Shown: positions 36,995 to 47,588, numbered from the stretch's first letter. The stretch is DNA of 64,000 bases from an uncultured Paracoccus sp. (GCF_945915435.1 NZ_CAMEFG010000008.1:19769-83768), one strand, 5' to 3'. The notes: a model not told the origin generated them from the letters alone. Made by a program: numbers and translations.

Positions 36995-37003
36995 GTATTG
37001 TCG

Positions 37004-37032
37004 CAGATAGGGCCGTTGGCGGGCAGCGTCAA
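37004..37032 (-). promoter_or_regulatory. Promoter of rnpB
   Basis: On the minus strand TTGACG (37032-37027), a 17-bp spacer, then TATCTG (37009-37004), about 9 bp before the RNA 5' end. This is a good sigma70-type match. It lies in the short gap after the uvrD stop. Confidence 0.7.
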
Positions 37033-37041
37033 GCAAGGGGA

Positions 37042-39417
37042 TCAGAATGGAACGTCGCCACCCGCCGAATCGCCGGGCTGGACATAAGAGGCCTTGACCG
37101 TCTTGAACCCGGTCTGGAACTGGACGGTCAGCGTATCCTCGGCAATGCCCATGATCGTGCCCTTGCCGAATTTCTGGTGGAAAACGCGGTCGCCGACGGA
37201 AAATTCAGCCGCGGGTTCGGCGTCGATGACGACCGGCTTGCGATGGACCGCCTGCGCGCGCTGGCCCGCGCGTTCCTGCATCCGCCGCCATCCGGGCGAG
37301 TTGTAGACATCCGCCCGCGCCGCCCGGTCATGCATCGCGGTCGAGCCTGCGACCTGCGCCGCCGCCCCGTAGCCGCCGCCGTAAAGGCCCGGCGGGGTCA
37401 GCACCTCGATATGGTCTTGCGGCAATTCGTCGATGAAGCGCGAGGGCAGGCTGGATTGCCATTGCCCGTAAAGCCGCCGGTTGCCGGCAAAGCTGATCGT
37501 CGCCAGATCCTCGGCACGGGTCAGGCCGACATAGGCCAGCCTGCGCTCCTCCTCCAGCCCGCGATTGCCGGTTTCGTCCATGCTGCGCTGGCTGGGAAAC
37601 AGCCCGTCTTCCCACCCCGGCAGAAAGACGATGGGATATTCCAGGCCCTTGGCGGCGTGCAGCGTCATGATGCTGACCTGCTCGACCGCATCGCCCGATT
37701 CGCGGTCCATGACCAGCGCGACATGTTCCAGAAAGCCTTGCAGATTGTCGAAATCCTCAAGCGCCTTGACCAGTTCCTTGAGGTTGTCCAGCCGCCCCGG
37801 CGCGTCGGGCGACTTGTCGTTCTGCCACATGGCGGTATAGCCCGATTCGTCCAGGATACGCTCGGCCAGTTCGACATGGTTGACGCCTGCGTCCAGCGTA
37901 TCGGCATGCCAGCGGCCCATGTTCTGCGTGAAGGCGCGCAGCGCAGCCGCGCCCTTGCCGCCAAGCGCCCCGCTGGCCACCACGGCAGCCGCGCCTTCCA
38001 GCAGCGACAGGCCCCTGTCGCGCGCCTCGCGCTGGATCACCTGCACCGCCTTGTCGCCAAGCCCGCGCCGGGGCAGGTTCACGATCCGCTCGAACGCAAG
38101 GTCGTCGGCGGGCGAGACCGCCAGGCGGAAATAGGCCATCGCGTCACGGATTTCCTGCCTTTCGTAAAAGCGCGGGCCGCCGATCACGCGGTAAGGCAGG
38201 CCGATCGTCATGAAGCGGTCCTCGAAGGCGCGCATCTGGTGGCTGGCGCGGACAAGGATCGCGATCTGGTTCAGGCTGCGCTGGCCGATGCTGTGGCGGT
38301 GGCCGCCGTGAAAGGCCTCGATCTCTTCGCCGATCCAGCGGGCTTCGGCCTCGCTGTCCCAATGACCGATGAGGCGCACTTTCTCGCCCCCTTCGGCCTC
38401 GGTCCACAGCGTCTTGCCAAGCCGCCCCTGGTTGGCCGCGATCAGCCCCGAGGCCGCGGCAAGGATATGCGCGGTCGAGCGGTAGTTCTGTTCCAGCCGG
38501 ATCACCTGCGCGCCCGGAAAGTCGCTTTCAAAGCGCAGGATATTGTCCACCTCGGCCCCGCGCCAGCCATAGATCGACTGGTCGTCGTCGCCCACCACGC
38601 AGATGTTGCGATGCCCCTGCGCCAAGAGCCGCAACCACAGGTATTGCGCGGTGTTGGTGTCCTGGTATTCGTCCACCAGGATATAGCGGAACCGTTCCCG
38701 CCACTGGTCCAGCACGTCGGGATGGGCCTGGAAGATGCTGACGCAATGCAGCAGCAGATCGCCGAAATCGACCGCATTCAGCGCCAGCAGCCGGTCCTGA
38801 TAGGCCCGATACAGCGCGACGCCCCGCCCGTCATATGCCCGCGCGTCCGATTTCGGCACGCGCGCGGGCGTCAGCGCGCGGTTCTTCCAGCCGTCGATCA
38901 GCCCCGCCAACTGCCGGGCGGGCCAGCGTTTTTCGTCGATCCCCTCGGCCGCGATCAACTGCTTGAGCAGCCGCAACTGGTCGTCGGTGTCCAGGATCGT
39001 GAAAGAGGGTTTCAGGTGCAGATCGCCATTGCCGACCAGTTCGGCATGGCGGCGCAGGATCTTGACGCTGACCGAGTGGAAGGTGCCCAGCCAGGGCATC
39101 CCCTCGACCGTCTGGCCGAGCAGGCGGCCGATACGCTCTTTCATCTCATGCGCGGCCTTGTTGGTGAAGGTCACGGCAAGGATCTGGCCGGGGCGCGCCA
39201 GCCCCTGCATCAGGATATGCGCGATGCGCGTCGTCAGCGCCCGCGTCTTGCCGGTGCCCGCCCCCGCCAGCAGCAGGACCGGCCCGTCCAGCGATTCGAC
39301 CGCCGCGCGCTGCGCCGGGTTCAGGCCGTCCAGATAGGGCGCGGGCCGCGCCGCCATCGCGCGCTGCGACAGGGGAATGGCGGCCTCGAAGGCGTCGGAA
39401 TCGTCAAACTCGGTCAT
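37042..39417 (-). CDS. uvrD: UvrD/PcrA-type ATP-dependent DNA helicase
   Basis: A 791-residue superfamily 1 helicase that unwinds 3'-5' in nucleotide-excision and mismatch repair. LNPAQRAAVESLDGPVLLLAGAGTGKT gives the Q and Walker A motifs, VDEYQDTN motif II, GDDDQSIYGWRGA motif III and VSIMTLHAAKGLEYPIVF motif V. The C-terminal about 60 residues contain a Tudor-like VGDRVFHQKFGKG end known from PcrA/UvrD. ATG 39417 has no clear ribosome site; CTATGTT begins 13 bp before it, so transcription may start at or near the ATG. Confidence 0.94.
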   Translation of the reverse strand: MTEFDDSDAFEAAIPLSQRAMAARPAPYLDGLNPAQRAAVESLDGPVLLLAGAGTGKTRALTTRIAHILMQGLARPGQILAVTFTNKAAHEMKERIGRLLGQTVEGMPWLGTFHSVSVKILRRHAELVGNGDLHLKPSFTILDTDDQLRLLKQLIAAEGIDEKRWPARQLAGLIDGWKNRALTPARVPKSDARAYDGRGVALYRAYQDRLLALNAVDFGDLLLHCVSIFQAHPDVLDQWRERFRYILVDEYQDTNTAQYLWLRLLAQGHRNICVVGDDDQSIYGWRGAEVDNILRFESDFPGAQVIRLEQNYRSTAHILAAASGLIAANQGRLGKTLWTEAEGGEKVRLIGHWDSEAEARWIGEEIEAFHGGHRHSIGQRSLNQIAILVRASHQMRAFEDRFMTIGLPYRVIGGPRFYERQEIRDAMAYFRLAVSPADDLAFERIVNLPRRGLGDKAVQVIQREARDRGLSLLEGAAAVVASGALGGKGAAALRAFTQNMGRWHADTLDAGVNHVELAERILDESGYTAMWQNDKSPDAPGRLDNLKELVKALEDFDNLQGFLEHVALVMDRESGDAVEQVSIMTLHAAKGLEYPIVFLPGWEDGLFPSQRSMDETGNRGLEEERRLAYVGLTRAEDLATISFAGNRRLYGQWQSSLPSRFIDELPQDHIEVLTPPGLYGGGYGAAAQVAGSTAMHDRAARADVYNSPGWRRMQERAGQRAQAVHRKPVVIDAEPAAEFSVGDRVFHQKFGKGTIMGIAEDTLTVQFQTGFKTVKASYVQPGDSAGGDVPF

Positions 39418-39501
39418 GGGCGCAACATAGCGCGGGGCTTTGCGCAAAGAAAGCCGAAGTTCCCATTATGTTCCGCGCCCCGCGCAAATTTCGCGCATGG
39501 C

Positions 39502-40233
39502 CTATCCGGCAACCGCGCGCAGCAGATTGGCGCGGGCGGGGGGAATCGCGCCGACCTCAAGCCCGGTAAAGACGTGCAGCGTGTTCATCTGCCGGTCCAC
39601 CACCGCGTGATCGCTGACCCAGCCCCCCATCAGCAGGTAGCTGCGCAAGAGTGGCGGCATCTGGGCCATCGCACGCCGGGGGTCGGGCTTGCGCAGGCGC
39701 AGCGCGTGGGCAAAGCGAAAGACATCGGGGGCCTTGACCCGCGGGCGCCAGCGGGCCGGGCCAAGGTGGCGTTCGCGCAGCATGGCAAAGGCGTCCTCGT
39801 AACCCGCAACTTCGGTTCCGCGAAAGCTGGAGCAGCCGAACAGCATCCCGACCCCCTGCCGGTCGACATGGCGGGTCAACGCACCCCATGCCAGCCGCAG
39901 GATATCGGGGTCGTGGCGGTCGGGGTGGATGCAGAAACGCCCGATCTCGACCATGCGGTCCCGATAGCCGCGCAGGGCCGACAGATCGTAGAAACGCGCT
40001 GAATAGCTTGCCCCGATCCGCGCGCCGTCCGGCAGGGTCATCATGCGAAAGCAGGCGACGGGCTGGCGGCTGGCGGTCTCGCGGATCAGGACATGCCGAC
40101 ACCGCGGGTCCAGGTCGTCGGCGTCGGCCCCGCCAGTGCCGAAGCAAAGCGCGCGCAGGCGTTGGGCGGCCAGGATGTCGCCCTGGCATTCCGCCGGGGC
40201 AAGCCGATAACGACCCTTCTGCATCTGCTGCAT
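39502..40233 (-). CDS. olsB: L-ornithine N(alpha)-acyltransferase OlsB
   Basis: A 243-residue GNAT-like acyltransferase that puts a 3-hydroxyacyl chain on ornithine, the first step of ornithine-lipid synthesis. The start MQQMQKGRYRLAPAE, the block ARIGASYSARFYDLSALRGY and EIGRFCIHPDRHDPDILRL are typical of OlsB. The partner OlsA gene is not nearby. ATG 40233 is preferred because family members begin close to KGRY; a start at 40341 would add 36 residues that reach the divergent msrB promoter. Confidence 0.85.
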   Translation of the reverse strand: MQQMQKGRYRLAPAECQGDILAAQRLRALCFGTGGADADDLDPRCRHVLIRETASRQPVACFRMMTLPDGARIGASYSARFYDLSALRGYRDRMVEIGRFCIHPDRHDPDILRLAWGALTRHVDRQGVGMLFGCSSFRGTEVAGYEDAFAMLRERHLGPARWRPRVKAPDVFRFAHALRLRKPDPRRAMAQMPPLLRSYLLMGGWVSDHAVVDRQMNTLHVFTGLEVGAIPPARANLLRAVAG

Positions 40234-40346
40234 GCTGCGTTCCGCATCAAACCAATTCACAAGCCGCGAGGCGATAACAGGCACCTTGCCCTGACACAGC
40301 CTAAGCCTATCTTGTAACGGCAGGGCAACAGGAAAGCACATCAGCC

Positions 40347-40742
40347 ATGAGCGAAAAACTCGTCAAATCCGAAGCCGAATGGCGCGAGCAGCTTGACCCC
40401 GAGACCTTCCGCGTCACCCGGCAGGCAGGGACCGAGCGGCCCTTCTCGCACCCCGGCTTTCCCGAAGGCCCCGGCCATTACGAGTGCATCTGCTGCGGCG
40501 CGCGGCTTTTCGACGGCGACACCAAGTTTGAAAGCCATTGCGGCTGGCCCAGCTTTTACCGCAGCGGCGGGCAGATCGACGAACACCGCGACGTCAGCCA
40601 CGGCATGGTCAGGACCGAGGTGCGCTGCCACCGCTGCGACGCCCATCTGGGCCATGTCTTCCCCGACGGCCCGCCCCCCACGGGGCTGCGCTATTGCATC
40701 AACGGGGTGGCGCTGAAATTCGTGCCGGGCGCCGGGCGCTGA
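40347..40742 (+). CDS. msrB: Peptide-methionine (R)-S-oxide reductase
   Basis: A 131-residue repair enzyme that reduces methionine-R-sulfoxide in proteins. Two CxxC pairs (CICC and CHRC) bind structural zinc, HCGWPSFY is the conserved core and the catalytic Cys is in RYCINGVAL near residue 117. The stop shares a base with the next start (TGATG). It diverges from olsB. Confidence 0.95.
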   Translation: MSEKLVKSEAEWREQLDPETFRVTRQAGTERPFSHPGFPEGPGHYECICCGARLFDGDTKFESHCGWPSFYRSGGQIDEHRDVSHGMVRTEVRCHRCDAHLGHVFPDGPPPTGLRYCINGVALKFVPGAGR

Positions 40743-41737
40743 TGCGCGACCACATCCGTCCCGGCGGCTGGTGGACGCTGCAGGCGGGGCCGGGCAACGC
40801 GATCACCGATGTCGCGGGGGTGAAGGTCGGGCAGGTGACGCTGGACCGGGGGCCGGTTCAGACCGGCTTCAGCGCCGTTCTGCCGCATGGGGGCGATCTT
40901 TTCGCCCAACCCGTGCCTGCGGGGGTTTGCGTGCTGAACGGCTTCGGCAAAAGCGCCGGGCTGATGCAACTGGCCGAGCTTGGCCAGATCGAAACCCCGA
41001 TCCTGCTGACCAACACCTTTTCCGTCGCGGCGGGCACCGAGGCGCTGATCCGCCGCGCAATTGCCGACAACCCGCAGATCGGGCGGTCGCTGCCGACGGT
41101 GAACCCGCTGGTTCTGGAATGCAACGATGGCCGGGTGAACGACATCCAGGCGATGGCGCTGCGGCCCGATCACGCGCTGGCGGCAATCGGGCGGGCCGAC
41201 GGCGGGCCGGTGCGGCAAGGCACGGTGGGCGCGGGGCGCGGCATGGTCAGCTTCGGGCTGTCGGGGGGAATCGGCACGGCCTCGCGCCTGTGTGGGGGTT
41301 GGGTGCTGGGGGCCTTGGTGCTGTCGAACTTCGGCCAGCCCGGCGAGTTGCGCGTGATGGGCCGCAGGCTGCAAGCGGCGCGGCCAGAGGCCGAGAAAGG
41401 CTCGATCATCATGCTGCTGGCGACCGACGCCCCGCTTGATTCGCGACAGTTGTCACGGCTGGCGCGGCGGTCCGCCGCGGGGCTGGGGCGGCTTGGCAGC
41501 CATCTGGGCCACGGCAGCGGCGATATCGCGGTGGCGTTTTCGACCGCGCTGCCCACGGCTGACGCGAATGGGCTGCTGACCTGCCAGCGGCTGGCCGAGC
41601 CGGATCTGGACCCGCTGTTTCTGGCCACGGCCGAGGCGGTCGAGGAAGCCGTGCTGAATGCGCTGTGGCACGCCGAGCCGGTCCCGCGCCGCGAAGGCCC
41701 TGCCACGGTGCTGCGCGATATGTTGGCGTGGGGCTAG
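40742..41737 (+). CDS. P1-family peptidase (DmpA-like aminopeptidase)
   Basis: A 331-residue Ntn-hydrolase-fold peptidase made as an inactive chain that cuts itself. The N-terminal NAITDVAGVKVGQ is the family start, and the nucleophile is Ser221 in GSIIMLLATDAPL, where cleavage occurs between Gly and Ser. The family includes DmpA and beta-aminopeptidases that remove N-terminal residues or beta-amino acids. It is coupled to msrB; no signal peptide is seen. Substrate unknown. Confidence 0.9.
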   Translation: MRDHIRPGGWWTLQAGPGNAITDVAGVKVGQVTLDRGPVQTGFSAVLPHGGDLFAQPVPAGVCVLNGFGKSAGLMQLAELGQIETPILLTNTFSVAAGTEALIRRAIADNPQIGRSLPTVNPLVLECNDGRVNDIQAMALRPDHALAAIGRADGGPVRQGTVGAGRGMVSFGLSGGIGTASRLCGGWVLGALVLSNFGQPGELRVMGRRLQAARPEAEKGSIIMLLATDAPLDSRQLSRLARRSAAGLGRLGSHLGHGSGDIAVAFSTALPTADANGLLTCQRLAEPDLDPLFLATAEAVEEAVLNALWHAEPVPRREGPATVLRDMLAWG

Positions 41738-41749
41738 GCGCCCGGCAGA

Positions 41750-42208
41750 TCAGAAATCGTCCAGCAACTGACCCGCGCTGACGCGGCCGACATTGCCCAG
41801 CATCTGGCGAATGATGCCCATGCCCTGGATCCCCGAATCGGTCACGCGGCGCGACAGGACGACGACGCGGCCATCCTCCAGCCCGAAGCTTTCGACATTG
41901 GTGACGGTGCCCGCCTCGTTGAAGCGCACGGCGACCACGCGCCGGTCGATCTCGCGCGGTTCGCGGGCGCCGAAATATTCCCAGCGCGAACCGACGTAAT
42001 ACCAGCTCGACCCCGCCAGGACGCCTTGCGTGCTGGGCCGGCCGATGATCGATTCCAGTTCGGCCTGGCTGGTCTGGCCGACGACGACCTGCGACAGGTT
42101 CATCTCGGGCGGGATATATCCGTGGTTGCGATAGGTCGGGCTGCAACCCGCCACGACCACCGGAATCGCCAGGGCAAGCGCGAACACATGCTGCCTGAAT
42201 TTTGTCAT
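41750..42208 (-). CDS. bamE: BamE/OmlA-type outer-membrane lipoprotein
   Basis: A 152-residue lipoprotein of the SmpA/OmlA family, the small BamE subunit of the beta-barrel assembly machine. The signal ends VVVAGC with the lipidated Cys22. VVVGQTSQAELESIIGRPST is the conserved helix-turn that opens the BamE domain, followed by WYYVGSR. ATG 42208 is chosen because the signal peptide starts there; an upstream in-frame start adds Arg-rich sequence. It diverges from the DUF177 gene. Confidence 0.87.
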   Translation of the reverse strand: MTKFRQHVFALALAIPVVVAGCSPTYRNHGYIPPEMNLSQVVVGQTSQAELESIIGRPSTQGVLAGSSWYYVGSRWEYFGAREPREIDRRVVAVRFNEAGTVTNVESFGLEDGRVVVLSRRVTDSGIQGMGIIRQMLGNVGRVSAGQLLDDF

Positions 42209-42323
42209 ATCGCTTGCCTGTCCCCTTGCGCGCCTGTTGACGCCGTGAGACCGGATTAGCAAACTCGGCCCTCACGCTCAAGAATGTCCCTTGGATAAGA
42301 GCATAAACGGCAAAGGTCATCCG

Positions 42324-42860
42324 ATGGCTTCTTCAGACAACAGCAGGACGCGGTTGCGCGTCGCCCACCTGAACCCCAACCGGCCCACGCCCTTCGTGCT
42401 GGCCCCCGATCAGCCCGCCCGCGCCGCGCTGGCGGCGGAACTGGGCCTGATCGACCTGCCCGCCCTGCGATTCGAGGGGCAGGTTTCGCCCGTCCACGAC
42501 GACGCATGGCAGGTCGAGGGGCGCCTGCACGCCCGCGTCGTCCAGCCCTGCGTGGTGTCCTTGCAGCCCGTCGCTTCCGAACTGGAGGACGAGGTGCGGC
42601 TGGTCTTTTCCCCCCATGTCGCCCCGCCCGAGGGGGAAGAGACGGAAATGCCCGACGACGAACTTGAGCCGCTTGGCCAGTATATCGACATTGCCGCCAT
42701 CATGGCCGAGGCGCTGGCGCTGGCGCTGCCCCTTTACCCCCGCGCGGCGGATGCCAGCCTCGAAGGCACGCTGCCCGAGGATCCGGCCACGGATGACGAG
42801 ACCCGCCGCCCCTTCGCCGGGCTGGCGGACCTGCTGGCGAAAAGGCCCGGCAAGCCCTAG
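42324..42860 (+). CDS. DUF177 (YceD) family protein
   Basis: A 178-residue acidic protein. The block [20 protein letters not shown] with a lone conserved Cys and the later [24 protein letters not shown] are hallmarks of YceD/DUF177. The family is linked to 23S rRNA accumulation and in many bacteria lies directly before rpmF and plsX. Here the next gene is convergent betA, so that linkage is lost. ATG 42324 has AAAGG upstream. Confidence 0.85.
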   Translation: MASSDNSRTRLRVAHLNPNRPTPFVLAPDQPARAALAAELGLIDLPALRFEGQVSPVHDDAWQVEGRLHARVVQPCVVSLQPVASELEDEVRLVFSPHVAPPEGEETEMPDDELEPLGQYIDIAAIMAEALALALPLYPRAADASLEGTLPEDPATDDETRRPFAGLADLLAKRPGKP

Positions 42861-44515
42861 CTTGCCGGTCGTTGCAGCCGTTCCCAGTCCGGGACCATCC
42901 GGGGACCAAGATCCGACGGCGACAGCATCCCTTGCCCCAGAATATGATCGGCGGCCTTTTCGCCGGTCATGATCGAAGGCGCGTTGATATTGCCGTTCGT
43001 GATGCGCGGGAAGATCGAACTGTCGGCGACGCGCAGCCCCTCGACCCCGATCACGCGCAATTCCGGGTCCACCACGGCCAGCGGATCATCGGCCCGGCCC
43101 ATGCGCGCGGTGCCACAGGGGTGAAAGGCCGATTCGGCATGATCGCGGATGAAGGCGTCGATCTGCGCATCGGTCTGCACCGATTCGCCGGGCTGAATCT
43201 CGGGTCCGCGATAGGGCGACATCGCGGGCTGGGCAAAGATTTCGCGCGTCAGGCGAAGGCAGGCGCGGAACTCGGTCCAGTCGTCGGGGTGGGACATGTA
43301 GTTGAAGCGTATCCGCGGCGCGGCCTGGGGGTCGGCGCCGTTCAGCCGCACCGAACCGCGCGATTTCGAGCGCATCGGCCCGACATGGACCTGGAAGCCG
43401 TGCCCCTCGGCCGAGGCGCGCCCGTCGTAGCGCACCGCCAGCGGCAGGAAATGATACTGGATATCGGGATATTCCACCCCCGGACGCGACCGGATGAAGC
43501 CGCAGCTTTCGAACTGGTTCGACGCCCCCAGCCCCTGCCCCGTCGCCATCCATTGCGCCCCGATCGAGCCTTTGCCCCAAAGGTTGTAATGGCTGTAAAG
43601 CGTCACCGGCTCAAGCGAACGGAACTGGATATAGACCTCCATATGGTCTTGCAGGTTGGCACCCACGCCGGGGCGGTCGATCAGCGGCGCGACCCCGTTT
43701 TCACGCAGGTGATCCGCCGGACCGATGCCCGACAGCATCAGCAGCTTGGGCGTGTTGATCGAGCTGGCCGAGACGATGACCTCGCGCGCGGCATGGACCG
43801 CCTGCGTCTTGCCGCCCGCGCGGATTTCCACGCCGATGGCGCGGTGCCCGTCGAACAGGATGCGCGTCGCCAAGCCGCGCCGCAGCCGCAGCAGCCCGGT
43901 TTTCAGCGCCGGGCGCAGATAGGCGTTGGCGGCGGACCAGCGGCGGCCTTCCCAGATGGTGGCCTCCATCGCGCCGAAACCTTCCTGCTGCGCGCCGTTG
44001 TAATCGTCCGTCACCGGATAGCCCGCCTCGCGCCCCGCCCGGATGAAGGCGTTGAACAGCGGGTTCTTGCGCGGCCCCCGCGTCACATGCAACGGTCCCG
44101 AAGTGCCGCGATAGTCGCTGACCGCGCTGTGCGAGTTCTCCATGCGGATGAAATAGGGCAGCACGTCTGCATAGGACCAGCCCGCGGCCCCCGCATCGCG
44201 CCAATGGTCGTAATCGCAGGCATGTCCGCGCACGAAAACCATGCCGTTGATCGAGGACGACCCCCCGATCACCTTGCCGCGCGGCGTCACCAGCCGCCGC
44301 CCGCCCAGATTGGGTTCGGGTTCCGACATGAAGCCCCAGTCGTAGCGGCTCATGTTCATGGGATAGGAAAGGGCGGCGGGCATCTGGATGAAGGGACCGG
44401 CATCGGTTCCACCATATTCGATCAGATCGACCCGGCATCCGGCCATCACAAGCCGGTAAGCCAGCGCGCAGCCGGCGGAACCGGCACCGATGATGACATA
44501 TTCAGCGTTGCTCAT
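42857..44515 (-). CDS. betA: Choline dehydrogenase
   Basis: A 552-residue GMC-family flavoprotein that oxidises choline to betaine aldehyde. The FAD loop is [16 protein letters not shown] near residue 6-21, [19 protein letters not shown] is the first GMC signature, and [16 protein letters not shown] the second. The catalytic His lies in [10 protein letters not shown] and the C-terminal [20 protein letters not shown] 44515 has GAGG upstream, 7 bp after the betB stop. Third gene of betI-betB-betA. Confidence 0.94.
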   Translation of the reverse strand: MSNAEYVIIGAGSAGCALAYRLVMAGCRVDLIEYGGTDAGPFIQMPAALSYPMNMSRYDWGFMSEPEPNLGGRRLVTPRGKVIGGSSSINGMVFVRGHACDYDHWRDAGAAGWSYADVLPYFIRMENSHSAVSDYRGTSGPLHVTRGPRKNPLFNAFIRAGREAGYPVTDDYNGAQQEGFGAMEATIWEGRRWSAANAYLRPALKTGLLRLRRGLATRILFDGHRAIGVEIRAGGKTQAVHAAREVIVSASSINTPKLLMLSGIGPADHLRENGVAPLIDRPGVGANLQDHMEVYIQFRSLEPVTLYSHYNLWGKGSIGAQWMATGQGLGASNQFESCGFIRSRPGVEYPDIQYHFLPLAVRYDGRASAEGHGFQVHVGPMRSKSRGSVRLNGADPQAAPRIRFNYMSHPDDWTEFRACLRLTREIFAQPAMSPYRGPEIQPGESVQTDAQIDAFIRDHAESAFHPCGTARMGRADDPLAVVDPELRVIGVEGLRVADSSIFPRITNGNINAPSIMTGEKAADHILGQGMLSPSDLGPRMVPDWERLQRPAS

Positions 44516-44522
44516 TTCAACC

Positions 44523-45971
44523 TCAATAAGGGGCCTCGACCGGGCCGGTGCCCACATAGACGGATTTCAGTTGCGAATAATGCTCGATGGCCGCGGCCGA
44601 GTTCTCGCGCCCGATCCCCGATTGCTTGACGCCGCCGAAGGGGGCCTCGACCGGGGTCAGGTTATAGGCGTTGATCCAGCAGGTGCCCGCCTGCAAGGCC
44701 GCAACGACACGATGGGCGCGGGCCAGGTCGCGGGTAAAGACCCCGGCGGCAAGGCCGAAGCTGGTGGCATTGGCCCGCGTGACGGCCTCGGCTTCGTCGG
44801 TGAACCGCAGGACGGTCATCACCGGACCGAAGATTTCCTCGCGCGTGATGGTCATGTCGTCGCGGGCATCGGCAAAGACCGTGGGCGGGATGAAGGCCCC
44901 CTCGCCCGGCCCGCCGCAGACCAGCCGCGCGCCCTCGGCCAGACCCGAGGCGATGGCCGCGCGGATCTTTTCGGCCTGCGCGGGGCTGATGATGGGGCCG
45001 TGCTGCGTGGCCTCGTCCAGCGGATCGCCCATGCGCACATCGGCGCAGCGTTCCGCCAGCCGCGCCAGAAAGGCGTCGTGCAGCCCGTCCTGCACGAAAA
45101 CCCGAGTCCCGTTGGAACAGACCTGCCCCGAGGAATAGAAATTCGCCAGGATCGCGGCGCCGACCGCATCCTCCAGGCTGGCATCGTCGAAAACGATCAG
45201 GGGCGACTTGCCGCCAAGCTCCATCGTGACATGGCGCATCCCCTCGGCGGCGGCGGCATAGACCTTGCGCCCCGTGGGAACCGAGCCGGTCAGCGAGACC
45301 TTGGCCACGCGCGGATCGGTGACCAGCGCCGCACCCACCGCGCCGCGCCCCTGCACGACGTTGAAGACCCCGGCGGGCATCCCGGCTTGCACGAAGATCT
45401 CGGCCAGCTTCAGCGCGCCAAGCGGCGTTTCCTCGCTTGGCTTGAAGACCATCGCATTGCCCATCGCCAGCGCAGGCGCGGATTTCCAGCAGGCGATCTG
45501 GCTGGGGTAGTTCCATGCGCCGATGCCCGCGCAGACGCCAAGCGGCTCGCGGATCGTATAGACGAAATCGCCGCCCAGCGGGATCATCTGGCCGGTGACC
45601 GTCGCGGCCAGCCCGGCGAAATATTCCAGCGCCTCGGCGCCCGAGGGCCAGTCGGCGACCCGCGTTTCCTGAATGGGCTTGCCGGTGTCCAGCGTTTCCA
45701 GCCGCGCCAGTTCCTCGGCCCGGTCATGGATGATCTGGACGGCGCGCGACAGGATGCGGCCACGTTCGACCGGGCGCAGCGCGGCCCATTCGGCCTGCGC
45801 GGACGCGGCGGCGCGGGTCGCGGCCTCGACTTGTGCGGGGGATGCCTCGCGCAATTGCGCGATCACCTCGCCCGTATAGGGATAGCGCACGTCCAGCGCG
45901 GGGCCTTCGCCCTCGACATATTCGCCGCCGATGAACAGGCTGGCGGGGGGGTGTGCGTTCGTTGCGCTCAT
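44523..45971 (-). CDS. betB: Betaine-aldehyde dehydrogenase
   Basis: A 482-residue NAD(P)-dependent aldehyde dehydrogenase that makes glycine betaine. The catalytic Glu is in MELGGKSP, the Cys in [11 protein letters not shown], and the cofactor loop is [13 protein letters not shown]. Length and motifs match BetB, and position between betI and betA settles the substrate. ATG 45971 overlaps the betI stop by 4 bp. Confidence 0.95.
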   Translation of the reverse strand: MSATNAHPPASLFIGGEYVEGEGPALDVRYPYTGEVIAQLREASPAQVEAATRAAASAQAEWAALRPVERGRILSRAVQIIHDRAEELARLETLDTGKPIQETRVADWPSGAEALEYFAGLAATVTGQMIPLGGDFVYTIREPLGVCAGIGAWNYPSQIACWKSAPALAMGNAMVFKPSEETPLGALKLAEIFVQAGMPAGVFNVVQGRGAVGAALVTDPRVAKVSLTGSVPTGRKVYAAAAEGMRHVTMELGGKSPLIVFDDASLEDAVGAAILANFYSSGQVCSNGTRVFVQDGLHDAFLARLAERCADVRMGDPLDEATQHGPIISPAQAEKIRAAIASGLAEGARLVCGGPGEGAFIPPTVFADARDDMTITREEIFGPVMTVLRFTDEAEAVTRANATSFGLAAGVFTRDLARAHRVVAALQAGTCWINAYNLTPVEAPFGGVKQSGIGRENSAAAIEHYSQLKSVYVGTGPVEAPY

Positions 45972-46537
45972 TTCAGGACTTCCTTCAGATAGTCGCTTGC
46001 CATGCGTTCGGCCTTTCTGGGGTCGCTGTCGCCCGACAGCGCGGCGCGCAGGTAAACCCCGTCGATCAGCGCCCCCAGCGTCTCGGCCAGATCCGGGGCG
46101 CGCGCGCCAGTCAGGGGCCGCAGCGCCGCCACCAGGTTCGAGCGCAGCCGCAACCGATAGACCCGCAGAAGCCGCGCCGCCTCGGGTTCGACCAGCGCCA
46201 GCGCATAGAAGTTCATCCATGCGGCAATGGTCTCGCGCTCGAAGTTCGGGCGCGCGAAAGAGGCGTGCAGGATCGCGTCCAGCCGCTCTCGCGGGCTTTG
46301 CCCCGCCTCAGTCGCTGCGCGCACCGCGTCGCGGTAGCTGGTCAGGATCCGGCGCATCGAGGCCAGGAAGATCCGGGTCTTCGAGCCGAAATAATGATGC
46401 GCCAGCGCCGAGGAGACCCCCGCCTCGCGCGCGATCTGGGCCACCGTCACATCCAGCGAACCCGTCCGCCCGATGGTGCGGATCGCCGCCTCGATCAGGG
46501 CGGCCTTGCGCAGATGTTCTACCCCAGGTTTTGGCAT
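45968..46537 (-). CDS. betI: TetR-family choline-responsive repressor BetI
   Basis: A 189-residue TetR-type regulator. The N-terminal HTH has [26 protein letters not shown], the exact BetI recognition pattern, and the C-terminal domain has [20 protein letters not shown]. BetI represses the bet and cho genes until choline is present. ATG 46537 begins [14 protein letters not shown] as in BetI proteins; a longer frame upstream is rejected. A palindrome in the divergent promoter region is its likely operator. Confidence 0.93.
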   Translation of the reverse strand: MPKPGVEHLRKAALIEAAIRTIGRTGSLDVTVAQIAREAGVSSALAHHYFGSKTRIFLASMRRILTSYRDAVRAATEAGQSPRERLDAILHASFARPNFERETIAAWMNFYALALVEPEAARLLRVYRLRLRSNLVAALRPLTGARAPDLAETLGALIDGVYLRAALSGDSDPRKAERMASDYLKEVLK

Positions 46538-46586
46538 TTCCTGCAATTTCCGTATAAAGCACTCGACGCGAGGCGATGTCTCTGTC

Positions 46587-46606
46587 TTAATTGACTCGTC
46601 AATCAA
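46587..46606. promoter_or_regulatory. Candidate BetI operator
   Basis: TTAATTGACTCGTCAATCAA is an inverted repeat (ATTGAC-TC-GTCAAT, plus outer TT/AA) in the 90-bp region between betI and choX. Its place between the regulator and its divergent targets fits control of both directions. Confidence 0.6.
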
Positions 46607-46627
46607 TAACAAGGGAGCAAGCAAAAC

Positions 46628-47566
46628 ATGCACATTCGACCCTATGGCCTGGCCGCGGCACTGGCGATTCTCGCCGCCCCCGCAATGGCGGCGGAACCGG
46701 CCGAATGCCGCGACGTGGTGTTTTCGGATGTCGGCTGGACCGATATCACCGCCACGACGGCGCTGGCGACGACGGTGCTGGACGCGCTGGGCTACCAAAG
46801 CGAAATCAAGATCCTGTCGCTGCCCGTCACCTATACCGCTATGGCGCAGGGCGATGTGGACGTCTTTCTGGGCAACTGGATGCCCAGCCAGGAAAACGAT
46901 ATCCGCCCCTATCGCGACGCAGGCACGGTCGAGGTGCTGCGCACCAACCTGACCGGCGCGAAATACACGCTGGCGACGAATCAGGCTGGCGCCGACCTGG
47001 GCATCGGCGATTTCGCGGATCTTGCCGCCCATGCCGATGCGCTGGATGGCAAGATCTACGCAATCGAACCGGGCAATGACGGCAACCGCCTGCTGCTGGA
47101 AATGGTGGCCGAGGACCGCTATGGCACCGGCACCTTCGAGATCGTCGAATCAAGCGAGCAGGGCATGCTGGCGCAGGTCGCGCGTGCCGATTCGGCCGGC
47201 AATCCGGTCGTCTTCCTGGGGTGGGAGCCGCATCCGATGAACAGCCAGTTCCAGATGACCTACCTGGAAGGCGGCGACGACACCTTTGGCCCGGACCTGG
47301 GCGGCGCGACGGTGGACACCAACATCCGCCAGAACCTGACGCAGGACTGCCCCAACCTTGGCCAGTTCCTGTCCAATCTCGAATTCTCGCTGGAGATGGA
47401 GAACGAGATGATGGGCCGCATCCTCAACGACGGGCAGGAACCCGGCACCGCCGCGCGCGAATGGCTGGCCGCCAATCCCCAGGCCGCGACGCCGTGGCTG
47501 GAAGGCGTGACCACCTTCGACGGGCAGGATGCGAGTGCCGCCCTGGCCGGGTCGCTGGCCGATTAG
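46628..47566 (+). CDS. choX: Choline ABC transporter substrate-binding protein
   Basis: A 312-residue periplasmic binding protein. A signal peptide ends near AAPAMAAEP, and the mature part has VVFSDVGWTDITATTALA, GNWMPSQENDIRPY and FLGWEPHPMN, the aromatic-rich sites that cage a quaternary ammonium group in ChoX/ProX proteins. It delivers choline to ChoWV. It is followed by a 252-bp gap with a strong hairpin before choW, which may keep choX mRNA abundant. Confidence 0.93.
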   Translation: MHIRPYGLAAALAILAAPAMAAEPAECRDVVFSDVGWTDITATTALATTVLDALGYQSEIKILSLPVTYTAMAQGDVDVFLGNWMPSQENDIRPYRDAGTVEVLRTNLTGAKYTLATNQAGADLGIGDFADLAAHADALDGKIYAIEPGNDGNRLLLEMVAEDRYGTGTFEIVESSEQGMLAQVARADSAGNPVVFLGWEPHPMNSQFQMTYLEGGDDTFGPDLGGATVDTNIRQNLTQDCPNLGQFLSNLEFSLEMENEMMGRILNDGQEPGTAAREWLAANPQAATPWLEGVTTFDGQDASAALAGSLAD

Positions 47567-47588
47567 ACAGGGCCAAACAAATCGGGAC

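Noticed and set aside
36751..40002. A 1083-codon open frame on the plus strand
   Set aside because: Antisense to rnpB and uvrD, with no recognisable motif.
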